A DNA stretch of 25,548 bases from CAMLDH01 sp966250375. GTDB taxonomy: Bacteria > Pseudomonadota > Gammaproteobacteria > Burkholderiales > Burkholderiaceae_D. This document shows, in pieces, positions 1 through 7,368 of this stretch (positions within the stretch are counted from its first letter, which is position 1; every line of letters begins with the position of its first letter). Position numbers and translations under genes: made by a program. The stretch lies in the NCBI GenBank assembly GCA_966250375.1, contig CBINHE010000059.1:1-25548 (forward strand). The letters run 5' to 3'. Under the pieces are notes generated by a model. That model searched no databases and was not told the DNA's origin. It worked only from the letters and a program-made list of their open reading frames with translations.

Positions 1-383
1 CTCGCGCCTACTTCCTCTCAGCAAGCCGGCCTTGGCTTCATGCGATTGCCCTGCCTATGCTATGCTCATTCCACAAATCTGGGTATGATTGTGCAGATGC
101 TAAAAGGATTACACCATACGGGAAGGGTGACCAATCGACATGCTGAAATCAGAACAACGTCACAACACTAGATCAAAGCTCTGACCATGAATTCGGACCT
201 CGCCTACCGCGATCTTAATCATTCCACAACATGGCAATGTCACGCCCCCTCCATACACAAACAATCGCATCAATACGGATACCATGGATCCGACAACCCG
301 GCAAACAGCTTCAGTAACGGTGCAAGCCGTTACGCTCAAAATGTAAGATAAAAAATTCACAACGTTTATGGAGATGCACCAAT
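1..383. other. Non-coding stretch upstream of cheZ
   Basis: No convincing gene is seen here. The plus-strand frames are closed or have unconvincing translations, and no cheY precedes cheZ within the window. The stretch holds a perfect 7-bp inverted repeat (314-333) and a 5-bp one around 277-293. I could not find a clear sigma-28 flagellar promoter (TAAA then GCCGATAA), though part of the region presumably carries the cheZ promoter. The cheZ ribosome binding site is GGAG at about 369-372. Confidence 0.5.
314..333. repeat. Perfect 7-bp inverted repeat upstream of cheZ
   Basis: GTAACGG and CCGTTAC flank a 6-base loop (TGCAAG), 50 bases before the cheZ start. No T-run follows on either strand, so a terminator is unlikely. 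It could be an operator or a 5'-UTR hairpin. The function is unknown. Confidence 0.4.
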
Positions 384-1124
384 ATGACCAGCGCCGCAGA
401 TGACTTTGAAGCCCTGTTTGACGAGGTGGCAGCCCAGCGCACGGAGCCAGTAGCGGAGTCCGCTCCCGCGCCTGCATCGTCCGCTGACAACACGCAGGAT
501 GCAACGGCAGACCAGTCCGACAAACCCATGTTCGAGCGTTTGGGTGGCATCGTCCGGCTGCTGCATGACTCCTTGCGCGAGCTGGGATATGATCGCTCAC
601 TGTCGGATGTCGCGTCCCAGATTACCGATGCGCAGGGCCGCCTCGAATACATTGCGACGCTGACCGAGCAAGCCGCCAACAAGGTATTGAATGCGATTGA
701 TGTGGGCATGCCGGAACAGGATGATCTGTCCAAGAAAGCCAAGGATATGGAAACTCGCTGGGCCCTGCTGTTTGACGGCAAACTCAGCATCGAGGAATTC
801 AAGGCGTTGGCAGGCGACTCCCAGCAATTCGCTGCGATTGTCGCGTCATCCACTGAAACCGAAAAGGCGCGTCTGTTGGAAATCATGATGGCGCAGGATT
901 TTCAGGACCTCACCGGCCAATTGATCAAGAAGATCGTTTCGATCACACGCACCGCAGAAAATGAGTTGGCGCAACTGCTGCGGGATAATGCACCGCCCGA
1001 GACGAAAGCAGCGATGGCTGCAGCCGAAGCCAAGCCAGTGGAATTGATGCAAGGCCCGTCGGTTCCGGTCAATGCGATGGTACAGGACGATGTCGATAGC
1101 TTACTTGCCGATCTGGGGTTCTGA
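384..1124 (+). CDS. cheZ: Chemotaxis protein phosphatase CheZ
   Basis: CheZ dephosphorylates CheY-P in the cytoplasm and so ends the signal to the flagellar motor. The 246-residue protein has the family layout: a variable Ala/Pro-rich N-terminus (1-47), a long helical region (about 50-200), the catalytic segment QDFQDLTGQ (171-179) with the expected Asp and Gln (D175, Q179), a loose linker, and the C-terminal CheY-binding helix DDVDSLLADLGF. The length is slightly above the enterobacterial form (about 214) because of the longer N-terminus. The ATG is preceded by GGAG with good spacing. The stop overlaps the next start by one base (TGATG), so CheZ and the kinase are probably translationally coupled. 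cheY is not in the window. Confidence 0.95.
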   Translation: MTSAADDFEALFDEVAAQRTEPVAESAPAPASSADNTQDATADQSDKPMFERLGGIVRLLHDSLRELGYDRSLSDVASQITDAQGRLEYIATLTEQAANKVLNAIDVGMPEQDDLSKKAKDMETRWALLFDGKLSIEEFKALAGDSQQFAAIVASSTETEKARLLEIMMAQDFQDLTGQLIKKIVSITRTAENELAQLLRDNAPPETKAAMAAAEAKPVELMQGPSVPVNAMVQDDVDSLLADLGF

Positions 1125-2980
1125 TGGATGACATGCTCAAGGATTTCGTCGTCGAGGCGCAGGAACTGGCGACACATGTGGAAGAGCACCTGCTCGTACT
1201 GGAAAAGCATCCGGATGATGCCAATACCCTGAACTCGGTATTCCGTGCATTCCACACGATCAAGGGTGGTGCCGGCTTCATGAGCTTGTCCGCCATGGTG
1301 TCGGCCTGTCATCTCACCGAAAACCTGTTTGACGCACTGCGAACAGGCAAAGCGCCAGTTACGCCGATCGCGATTGAAGCGGCGCTGCAAGCCAGCGGAT
1401 TTGTTGCGGACCAGCTCACAGAACTGGCAAACGGCGCCCCCCCCGAGAGCTTATCCGCAATGCCGGAGACGCTGGAACGTATCCTGACCGATGCGATTGA
1501 AGGCAAAGTCGCAGCCCCCAAGGCGCAGCCGAAACAGAAGGCAAAAGCCACCGCCAAGCCCAAGGAAAAAGCCAAGACAGCGCCGGCCGCGACCGCCGGT
1601 GCCGGAGAAGGCATTGACTGGGAAGCGCTGTACTATGCTGTCGTGCCGGACGGTACGGCAATCGCAGTGGAAGACGGCGAAGATAACGAAGGCGACGGTG
1701 AAGAGGAAGACCTCGTAGAAGAGGCATCCGATGCAAACCAGGCTGCGGTCCCGCTCGCCGCCAAGGAGCAAGTCGCCAAGCCGATAAATGCGCCGGCGAA
1801 AGAAGACAGCATCCGCATCGATGCAATCAAGCTGGATGCGTTGCTGGAAGTTGCCGGCGAGTCGGTGCAAGCTGCCAACCAGGCGGCTGTACTGCTCGAA
1901 AAACTGATGCAATTCAAGTTCGAAGGTGCCTCGTCCGCGCTGATGGCCGCCCTCGCAGAAACATTGAGCCGAGCTTCACGCCACTCCACTGAATTGCAGC
2001 GGGCGACGCTGTCAACCCGCATGCAGCCGGTAGGAAAGCTGTTCCAGAAATTTCCACGGCTGGTCAGAGAACTTGCCAAGGAACTCGGCAAGGATATCGA
2101 ATTGGTCATCGAAGGAGCAGAGACCGAAGTCGACCGCGTCGTGGTGGACAGTCTGTACGATCCGCTGGTGCATATGCTGCGCAATGCGCTCGACCATGGT
2201 GTCGAAGATGCCGCGACTCGTCAAAAAGTCGGCAAATCCTCCAAGGCCATCATCTCGCTGAAAGCGTGGCAGGAAGCCAGCAGTGTGATGATTGAATTGT
2301 CCGACGATGGCCGAGGCATGGATCCGGTCGAACTGCGTCGCAAGGCGCTCGCCAAGGGATTGATCAACGACTCCGCGGTTTACTCCACAGAAGAGGCATT
2401 CCAGTTGGTATTCCTGCCGGGATTCTCCACCAAGGAAGTTGCATCCAGCGTGTCTGGCCGCGGCGTCGGCATGGATGTCGTTAAAACCGCGGTCGAAAAA
2501 CATCGCGGCGCGGTTCGCATCGATTCGGTACTCGGTGCCGGCACGCGCTTCACGATCCGTCTGCCGATCGAACTTTCGATCGTACCGACTATGCTGGTGC
2601 ATACGTCAGGCGCAGCGCTCGGCATGCCGATGGCAGTGGTGCAACGCGTGGTGGAGTTGCCTGACATCTTCTCCGAGGTCGGCGGCGCGCCTGTATTCCG
2701 CGACCAGGGTCGTCCACTGCCGGTACGCTCGCTGGCAGGCGTGCTGGGTTACGAGCCTGCCACGGAAAAAGTCGGCATCGTGATTGCCGCACCACAGCCC
2801 TATATTCTTGCTGTGGGAGCAGTGGACGGCACGGCTGACCTGGTGATCAAACCGATGACGGCACTTTCCGTCCCTGGCATCGCCGGTACCGCGCGCTCGG
2901 CGGAAGGCGACTTGGTGCTGATTATCGGCTTGTCATTCCTGCTCGATGGATGCCGCGATACTGCGCGGTTGGCAGCCTAA
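1124..2980 (+). CDS. cheA: Chemotaxis histidine kinase CheA
   Basis: CheA is the kinase of the chemoreceptor array: it autophosphorylates on an Hpt histidine and passes phosphate to CheY/CheB. Domains seen in 618 residues: Hpt/P1 at 1-125 with FHTIKGGAG (phospho-acceptor H44); a Lys/Ala/Pro-rich linker at 128-160; a strongly acidic tract at 182-200; P3 dimerisation helices at about 228-310; HATPase P4 with N box HMLRNALDHGVE (350-361), G1 DDGRGMD (394-400), F box near 430-438 and G2 GRGVGMD (445-451); and a CheW-like P5 domain at about 482-618. No clear P2 CheY-docking domain is visible; the low-complexity linker stands in its place. There is no receiver domain. It is the second gene of a cheZ-cheA pair. 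Which flagellar or other array it serves cannot be told from the window. Confidence 0.93.
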   Translation: MDDMLKDFVVEAQELATHVEEHLLVLEKHPDDANTLNSVFRAFHTIKGGAGFMSLSAMVSACHLTENLFDALRTGKAPVTPIAIEAALQASGFVADQLTELANGAPPESLSAMPETLERILTDAIEGKVAAPKAQPKQKAKATAKPKEKAKTAPAATAGAGEGIDWEALYYAVVPDGTAIAVEDGEDNEGDGEEEDLVEEASDANQAAVPLAAKEQVAKPINAPAKEDSIRIDAIKLDALLEVAGESVQAANQAAVLLEKLMQFKFEGASSALMAALAETLSRASRHSTELQRATLSTRMQPVGKLFQKFPRLVRELAKELGKDIELVIEGAETEVDRVVVDSLYDPLVHMLRNALDHGVEDAATRQKVGKSSKAIISLKAWQEASSVMIELSDDGRGMDPVELRRKALAKGLINDSAVYSTEEAFQLVFLPGFSTKEVASSVSGRGVGMDVVKTAVEKHRGAVRIDSVLGAGTRFTIRLPIELSIVPTMLVHTSGAALGMPMAVVQRVVELPDIFSEVGGAPVFRDQGRPLPVRSLAGVLGYEPATEKVGIVIAAPQPYILAVGAVDGTADLVIKPMTALSVPGIAGTARSAEGDLVLIIGLSFLLDGCRDTARLAA

Positions 2981-2986
2981 AGTAAA

Positions 2987-3030
2987 GCATGCCCCCGTGC
3001 CTGCATCATTGGTTTAGACACGGGGTATGC
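2987..3030. terminator. Hairpin between convergent cheA and VOC genes
   Basis: GCATGCCCCCGTG (2987-2999) pairs with CACGGGGTATGC (3019-3030), with one bulge and one mismatch, around a 19-base loop. It lies between two converging genes. On the minus strand it is followed by TTTACTTTA, so it looks more like a terminator for the minus-strand operon. In the plus direction there is no good T-run. Confidence 0.55.
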
Positions 3031-3048
3031 ATTACGTTCCAAAATCTT

Positions 3049-3627
3049 CTAACGACTTGTCTTCGTATTCTGCGCCAAACGTTCAGCCTTCTCTTTTGAC
3101 CACGCGGCGACCTTTTCGTGTATGCCTTTGCGTTCATCGAACATTTGCGAATTCGATGCCAGTTGCGCACATAGCTCGAGGCGAATGCCATTCGGATCGA
3201 AAAAGTAAATCGACTTGAATACGCGATGGTCGGTAACGCCCAGCACTTCGATGCCATGCGCTTCGAGGCGTGCCTTCATTGCTTGCAGTTCATCGATCGT
3301 ATCGACCCGCATCGCGATGTGATTGACCCACAACGGCGTATTGGATGACGGCGCCGGCAGAACATTGTCGCCGAGGTCGAAAAACGCAAGGCATGAGCCA
3401 TCCGTCATGCGGAAAAAGATATGGACGTAGGGGCAAAATTCACCTGTAGACGGCACGATATCCGAACGGATGTAATGAAACAGCGGCAAGCCAAGAATGT
3501 CTTCATAAAAATGGCGCGTCTCTTCCGCGTCACGGCAGCGATAAGCGAAGTGGTGCAAGCCATTGATTGGTACGGCGGCAGGCATGACAGCCGTTTGGCC
3601 GACCGGCGTGGTTGCGTGTGTGGTCAT
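3049..3627 (-). CDS. VOC-fold (glyoxalase/extradiol dioxygenase-like) protein
   Basis: This is a single vicinal-oxygen-chelate protein of 192 residues. Two beta-alpha-beta modules are seen. The first starts at INGLHHFAYRCRD (21-33) and the second at WVNHIAMRVD (100-109). It ends with YFFDPNGIRLEL (141-152). H26, H103 and E151 are the expected metal ligands. The family includes glyoxalases, dioxygenases and isomerases, so the substrate is not defined. The ATG at 3627 is chosen over an upstream in-frame one because AGGAGG sits directly before it. Only 22 bases separate it from the FAH-family gene upstream in the same direction, so the two form an operon and probably act on one aromatic or keto-acid breakdown route (inference). 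Confidence 0.88.
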   Translation of the reverse strand: MTTHATTPVGQTAVMPAAVPINGLHHFAYRCRDAEETRHFYEDILGLPLFHYIRSDIVPSTGEFCPYVHIFFRMTDGSCLAFFDLGDNVLPAPSSNTPLWVNHIAMRVDTIDELQAMKARLEAHGIEVLGVTDHRVFKSIYFFDPNGIRLELCAQLASNSQMFDERKGIHEKVAAWSKEKAERLAQNTKTSR

Positions 3628-3649
3628 GGTGGCCTCCTGAATATGGGGT

Positions 3650-4651
3650 TTACGTATTGACCTTCTTGAGAGCGCTCTGCGTGACTTGCTGATTGATTGC
3701 ACCGAAAATCGACTTGCCATTCGCATCCAACATCTCGATCTTGATCGTGTCGCCGAATTTCATGAACGGTGTGGTTGCCTTGCCATTCGCAATCATTTCC
3801 AGGCAGCGTTTTTCAGCAATGCAAGTGTAGCCTTTGCCCGCATCTTTGTTGGACACCGTGCCGGAACCGATGATCGAACCGGCGCGCGCATTGCGCGTCT
3901 TTGCCAAATGTGCAATCAATTGCGGAAAATTGAACACCATATCGACACCGGCATTCGGCTGGCCAACCAGTGCGCCATTCCAGGTAACACACAATGGTAG
4001 ATTCACTTTGCCATCCTGCCATGCAGCCGACAATTCGTCGGGCGTCACTGCGACCGGTGAAAAACTCGATGCCGGTTTGGATTGAAAAAAGCCAAAACCC
4101 TTGGCCAGCTCGGCCGGGATCAAGTTGCGCAGCGATACATCATTTACCAGCATCAACAACCGGATATGCGATGCTGCCTCGACAGCAGCGATACCCATCG
4201 GCACGTCGTCCGTCACCACTGCGACCTCGCCCTCGAAGTCGATGCCCCACTCCTCTGAACCGAGCATGATGTCATCGGTCGGGCCGATGAAGTCATCGGA
4301 GCCGCCTTGGTACATCAGCGGGTCATGCCAGAACGATTCCGGCATTTCTGCATTGCGGGCCTTGCGCACCAATTCGACATGGTTCACATACGCAGAGCCA
4401 TCGGCCCACTGAAATGCGCGTGGCAGCGGAGCCATGCAACGCTTGGGATCGAAGTCGAATGAGCGCTGCGCGCGACCCGCATTCAACTCGCCGTATAGTG
4501 CATCCAACTGCGGCGCGATAGAGTTCCAGTCATCAAGTGCGCGCTGCAGCGTTGGCGCGATGCCGTCAGCCAGGACAGCAATCTTGAGGTCGCATGACAC
4601 AACGGCAAGTTGTCCGTCGCGGGTTCCGTCTTTCAGTGTCGCCAGTTTCAT
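3650..4651 (-). CDS. Fumarylacetoacetate hydrolase family protein
   Basis: Members of this family cleave or hydrate C-C bonds of diketo acids in a metal-dependent way. The 333-residue protein shows the family C-terminal fold: DFEGEVAVV (138-146) with metal ligands E140 and E142, VNDVSLRNL (169-177) with D171, the SKPASSFSPV segment (191-200), and GSIIGSGTVSN (258-268). The length is nearer to the long bacterial homologues, with an N-terminal domain of about 90 residues, than to the 200-280 residue short ones. AGGA lies 8-11 bases before the ATG. It is the first gene of an operon with the VOC protein. No homogentisate dioxygenase or other tyrosine-pathway gene is nearby, so the name fahA is not assigned. 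Confidence 0.9.
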   Translation of the reverse strand: MKLATLKDGTRDGQLAVVSCDLKIAVLADGIAPTLQRALDDWNSIAPQLDALYGELNAGRAQRSFDFDPKRCMAPLPRAFQWADGSAYVNHVELVRKARNAEMPESFWHDPLMYQGGSDDFIGPTDDIMLGSEEWGIDFEGEVAVVTDDVPMGIAAVEAASHIRLLMLVNDVSLRNLIPAELAKGFGFFQSKPASSFSPVAVTPDELSAAWQDGKVNLPLCVTWNGALVGQPNAGVDMVFNFPQLIAHLAKTRNARAGSIIGSGTVSNKDAGKGYTCIAEKRCLEMIANGKATTPFMKFGDTIKIEMLDANGKSIFGAINQQVTQSALKKVNT

Positions 4652-4718
4652 GCGTCATCCTGCATTCTGATTATGCATTTAAATTATCGAAGCGCCTGGG
4701 ATATCGCAGTGGACAGAT

Positions 4719-5375
4719 TTATTTGAATTTGCCGATCAGCATCCAGTAATACTCCAGACGCAAGATACGAATGTCTCTCAGCGCAGTACTCAGCTTTTTT
4801 CTCAAGGCGCTATCGGTCGGAAAATTTTTCAGCACTTCATAGCGCTCGCCATTCGCCAGTCTCCGGATCTGGTAGGTATTGCCGTCCAAGTCGGTCCGCG
4901 CAATCGGCGTATTGCTGCCCTCGACATAAGTGTTGTCGATCATCACGAGCAGTCCGTCTTTACCCATCGTGGCGCGCAACTTTTCCAGAAATCCGGTTTG
5001 CTCCTGGCGCTTTACATGCGACCACCAGAAGCCGGCGAAACAGGCTGAAAAGCTGCCTTCCATTTGCAAATCGAAGGCATCGGCCAACGCAAATTGCACT
5101 TTGTCAGTCGGCAAATTCCTGGCCTTCGCGACCTTGATTACTTCCGGATTGATATCGGTCGCCAGCACTGAGGTTGCCGATGGCGCGAACTGCGCCGTCC
5201 AATAACCGGTGCCGCAGGCGACTTCCAGCACATCGTGCCCTTCCAGCGTGTCGCTCACGCGCTCGTGCAGGATCGCGAGATCCGCCTGGCGTTCGGGCTT
5301 GGCGTAGATGTCTTCATACTTGTCGGCGCGCTGCGCGTAATACGCTTTCATGTCTGTATTAACGGTATTCATCAT
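4719..5375 (-). CDS. Class I SAM-dependent methyltransferase
   Basis: The 218-residue protein has the Rossmann motif I VLEVACGTGYWT (49-60), an acidic motif-II residue in ATDIN (about 73-77) and a motif-III-like LADAFDL. These are typical of the Methyltransf_25/11 group that methylates small molecules or lipids. The substrate is unknown. The pair FWWSHVKR suggests the subgroup in which the active site faces a bulky substrate, but that is weak. Either of two adjacent ATGs (5375 or 5372) could be the start; GAGAG lies just upstream. It is in the same direction as cysB (45-base gap) and as the FAH gene (67-base gap), and may be cotranscribed with cysB. No link to sulfur metabolism is visible apart from position. 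Confidence 0.85.
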   Translation of the reverse strand: MMNTVNTDMKAYYAQRADKYEDIYAKPERQADLAILHERVSDTLEGHDVLEVACGTGYWTAQFAPSATSVLATDINPEVIKVAKARNLPTDKVQFALADAFDLQMEGSFSACFAGFWWSHVKRQEQTGFLEKLRATMGKDGLLVMIDNTYVEGSNTPIARTDLDGNTYQIRRLANGERYEVLKNFPTDSALRKKLSTALRDIRILRLEYYWMLIGKFK

Positions 5376-5420
5376 GCTCTCACTTCTAAATCTAAAATAA
5401 CGTGTAACTTTGCCACGTCC

Positions 5421-6362
5421 TCATAACTCGTACATATCCTTTTCGCCATTCATCACCTGATCGATCAACTTGCGGTTCAAGGTCGGCGCCAGCAACTCAA
5501 TGAAGGTATAGATATAGCTGCGGAGATAAGCGCCCTGCTTGAGCGCCACGCGAGAGACATTGGTTCCGAACAAATGCCCAACCGAAATCGCGCGCAGATT
5601 CTTGTCGCGTTCCGGGTCGAATGCCATGCCGGCAATGATACCGATGCCCAGCCCAAGCTCGACATAAGTCTTGATGACATCGGCATCGATTGCTTCCAGC
5701 AACACGTCCGGATGCAGTCCGCGCAAGGAAAACGCATGATCGATCTTGGCCCGACCGGTAAATGCACTGTCGTAAGTAATCAACGGGAATACAGCAATCT
5801 CTTCCAGTGTGACTGATTTCGATTTCAACAACGGATGCTCGGGTGGCACCACCACCACATGCTCCCATTGGTAGCATGGAATCGTCACCAGACCGTCGGC
5901 ACTGGTGATGGATTCGGTGGCAATGGCGAGATCGGCCTGATCTTTCAATACCATTTCGGCAACCTGCTTGGGATTACCTTGAAGCAGCGACAACCGCACT
6001 TTCGGAAATTTCTGTGTAAACGCATGCACTACTTTGGGCAATGAGTAGCGGGCTTGGGTATGCGTGGTCGCAATCGTGAAGCTGCCGCTATCTTGAGCAG
6101 CGAACTCCCTGCCGATGCGCTTCAAGCCGTCGATTTCCTGCATGATCAGCTCCACAGACTTCAGCACCGCCCGCCCCGGCTCGGTCAAGCCGCGAATGCG
6201 TTTGCCGTGGCGGGCAAAAATGTCTATTCCCAGCTCCTCTTCCAGTTCGATGATCGCCTTGGATACGCCAGGTTGCGAAGTGTAAAGCGCCTTGGCGGCT
6301 TCGGTCAGGTTATAGTTTTGCCGGACCGCTTCGCGCACGAAGCGAAGTTGATGGAGATTCAT
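5421..6362 (-). CDS. cysB: LysR-family sulfur regulator CysB
   Basis: CysB is the transcriptional activator of sulfate assimilation, with N-acetylserine as the classical inducer. The 313-residue protein begins with a winged HTH (NLTEAAKALYTSQPGVSKAI, 18-37), followed by the CysB-type signature FARHGKRIRGLTEPG. The substrate-binding domain has the TTHTQARYSLP segment that in CysB lines the ligand pocket. Length and sequence match CysB/Cbl more closely than other LysR members. Cbl, the taurine/sulfonate regulator, is the alternative, but divergence from a cys operon favours CysB. AAGGGAA precedes the ATG. It faces the tauE-cysI operon across a 133-base AT-rich region that probably holds its own operators. 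Confidence 0.9.
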   Translation of the reverse strand: MNLHQLRFVREAVRQNYNLTEAAKALYTSQPGVSKAIIELEEELGIDIFARHGKRIRGLTEPGRAVLKSVELIMQEIDGLKRIGREFAAQDSGSFTIATTHTQARYSLPKVVHAFTQKFPKVRLSLLQGNPKQVAEMVLKDQADLAIATESITSADGLVTIPCYQWEHVVVVPPEHPLLKSKSVTLEEIAVFPLITYDSAFTGRAKIDHAFSLRGLHPDVLLEAIDADVIKTYVELGLGIGIIAGMAFDPERDKNLRAISVGHLFGTNVSRVALKQGAYLRSYIYTFIELLAPTLNRKLIDQVMNGEKDMYEL

Positions 6363-6495
6363 GGATTCCCTTAATAATTCACCAACTTATTTTGACTTTT
6401 GCATATATCGAATAAGCATATAAGCAAATAAATACTTTGTCGTTTGGAATAAGGAATAAGTTTATTACGATTCATACTTCTTTGCGCGAGGTGAT
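6363..6495. promoter_or_regulatory. Divergent cysB / sulfur-operon control region with ATAAG boxes
   Basis: This is an AT-rich 133-base gap between two divergent genes. It carries short tandem repeats: ATAAGCAT/ATAAGCAA at 6412-6419 and 6420-6427, then an ATAAA at 6428, and GGAATAA/GGAATAAG at 6446-6460. It is the natural place for CysB operators and both promoters. I could not fix -35/-10 hexamers with confidence. GAGGTGAT precedes the permease ATG. Confidence 0.55.
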
Positions 6496-7269
6496 ATGAC
6501 TCTTTCTTATGTGGCTTCCGGTTTTGCAGTCGGTCTGTTGGTCGGATTGACAGGGGTGGGCGGCGGGTCGCTGATGACACCGCTATTGACCCTCCTGTTT
6601 GGCATTTCACCGACGGTCGCAGTCGGCACCGACTTGGCATTCGCGTCTATCACCAAGAGTGCCGGCACATTTGCCCATCGTTTCCGCGGCAACGTGCATT
6701 GGGATATCGTTAAACGTCTATGTATTGGCGCCTTGCCGGCGGCACTGATCGCGACACTCTCGCTAAAATATTTAGGTGTGCTCGACAAGCAAATTGCCCA
6801 GATCATTCGTTATTCGATCGCTAGTTCGGTATTGCTGACGGTCGTTGCACTGCTGTTCAGAAGCAAAATGCAGGCATGGGCAGTCAATCATCCGGAAAAA
6901 CAATTGCAAGGCGCCAAGCTGACTGCGGCTACAATTCTGGCTGGCGTGTTGCTCGGCACTCTAGTCACCATTTCTTCGATTGGCGCCGGTGCGATCGGCG
7001 CAACACTGCTGGTATTGCTTTATCCACGCTTGCAACCCGCTGAGATTGCCGGCACCGATATTGCGTACGCCGTACCATTAACGGCGATCGCCGCATTCGG
7101 TCACTGGTGGCTCGGTTCGATCAATTGGGAATTGCTCGCCATGTTGCTGCTGGGCTCGGTGCCGGGCATTACCATTGGCTCGTTGGCAGCACGTGCCGTG
7201 CCGGAAAAAATCTTGCGCGGCTTGTTGGCGACGACACTGACGGGTGTCGCAGCAAAATTAGTATTTTAA
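6496..7269 (+). CDS. TauE/SafE-family anion permease
   Basis: This is an inner-membrane protein of 257 residues with about eight hydrophobic segments. The N-terminal family repeat GLTGVGGGSLMTPLL (17-31) has a second copy near the middle, SIGAGAIGATLLVLLYP. The family includes putative exporters or importers of sulfite, sulfoacetate or sulfate. It is the first gene of the sulfur operon, directly divergent from cysB, so a role in moving sulfate, sulfite or another sulfur anion is likely (inference); direction and substrate cannot be read from the sequence. No ABC-type sulfate importer is in the window, so this permease could be part of sulfate supply or an overflow valve for sulfite. Confidence 0.88.
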   Translation: MTLSYVASGFAVGLLVGLTGVGGGSLMTPLLTLLFGISPTVAVGTDLAFASITKSAGTFAHRFRGNVHWDIVKRLCIGALPAALIATLSLKYLGVLDKQIAQIIRYSIASSVLLTVVALLFRSKMQAWAVNHPEKQLQGAKLTAATILAGVLLGTLVTISSIGAGAIGATLLVLLYPRLQPAEIAGTDIAYAVPLTAIAAFGHWWLGSINWELLAMLLLGSVPGITIGSLAARAVPEKILRGLLATTLTGVAAKLVF

Positions 7270-7297
7270 TATTAGTATAGGACAGAGAGGACCTCAC

Positions 7298-7360
7298 ATG
7301 CTGAAGCGAAACGATAGCCTAGGTTGCCTGCTCTGCCCCAATAACTCAGAATTGAATTAG
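7298..7360 (+). CDS. Possible 20-residue leader peptide upstream of cysI
   Basis: An ATG at 7298, preceded by GAGAGGA with good spacing, opens a 20-codon frame MLKRNDSLGCLLCPNNSELN ending in TAG at 7358-7360, only 8 bases before the cysI ATG. It fills most of the 99-base gap between the permease and cysI. Two of the last eleven codons are Cys, in a C-L-L-C pattern. CCTA inside the frame (7318-7321) could pair weakly with TAGG at the cysI ribosome binding site. It could be a leader peptide that couples cysI translation to cysteine or cysteinyl-tRNA supply. It could also be chance: the frame is short and no homology was checked. Confidence 0.4.
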   Translation: MLKRNDSLGCLLCPNNSELN

Positions 7361-7368
7361 GACACACA

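Noticed and set aside
101..125. Sigma-28 flagellar promoter upstream of cheZ (TAAAAGG)
   Set aside because: The required GCCGATAA-like -10 at the right distance is not present.
902..1390. Minus-strand frames across the cheZ-cheA junction
   Set aside because: They lie opposite two recognised genes and their translations resemble no family.
4719..5375. Methyltransferase as part of sulfur metabolism
   Set aside because: Only its position next to cysB suggests this; no motif supports a sulfur substrate.
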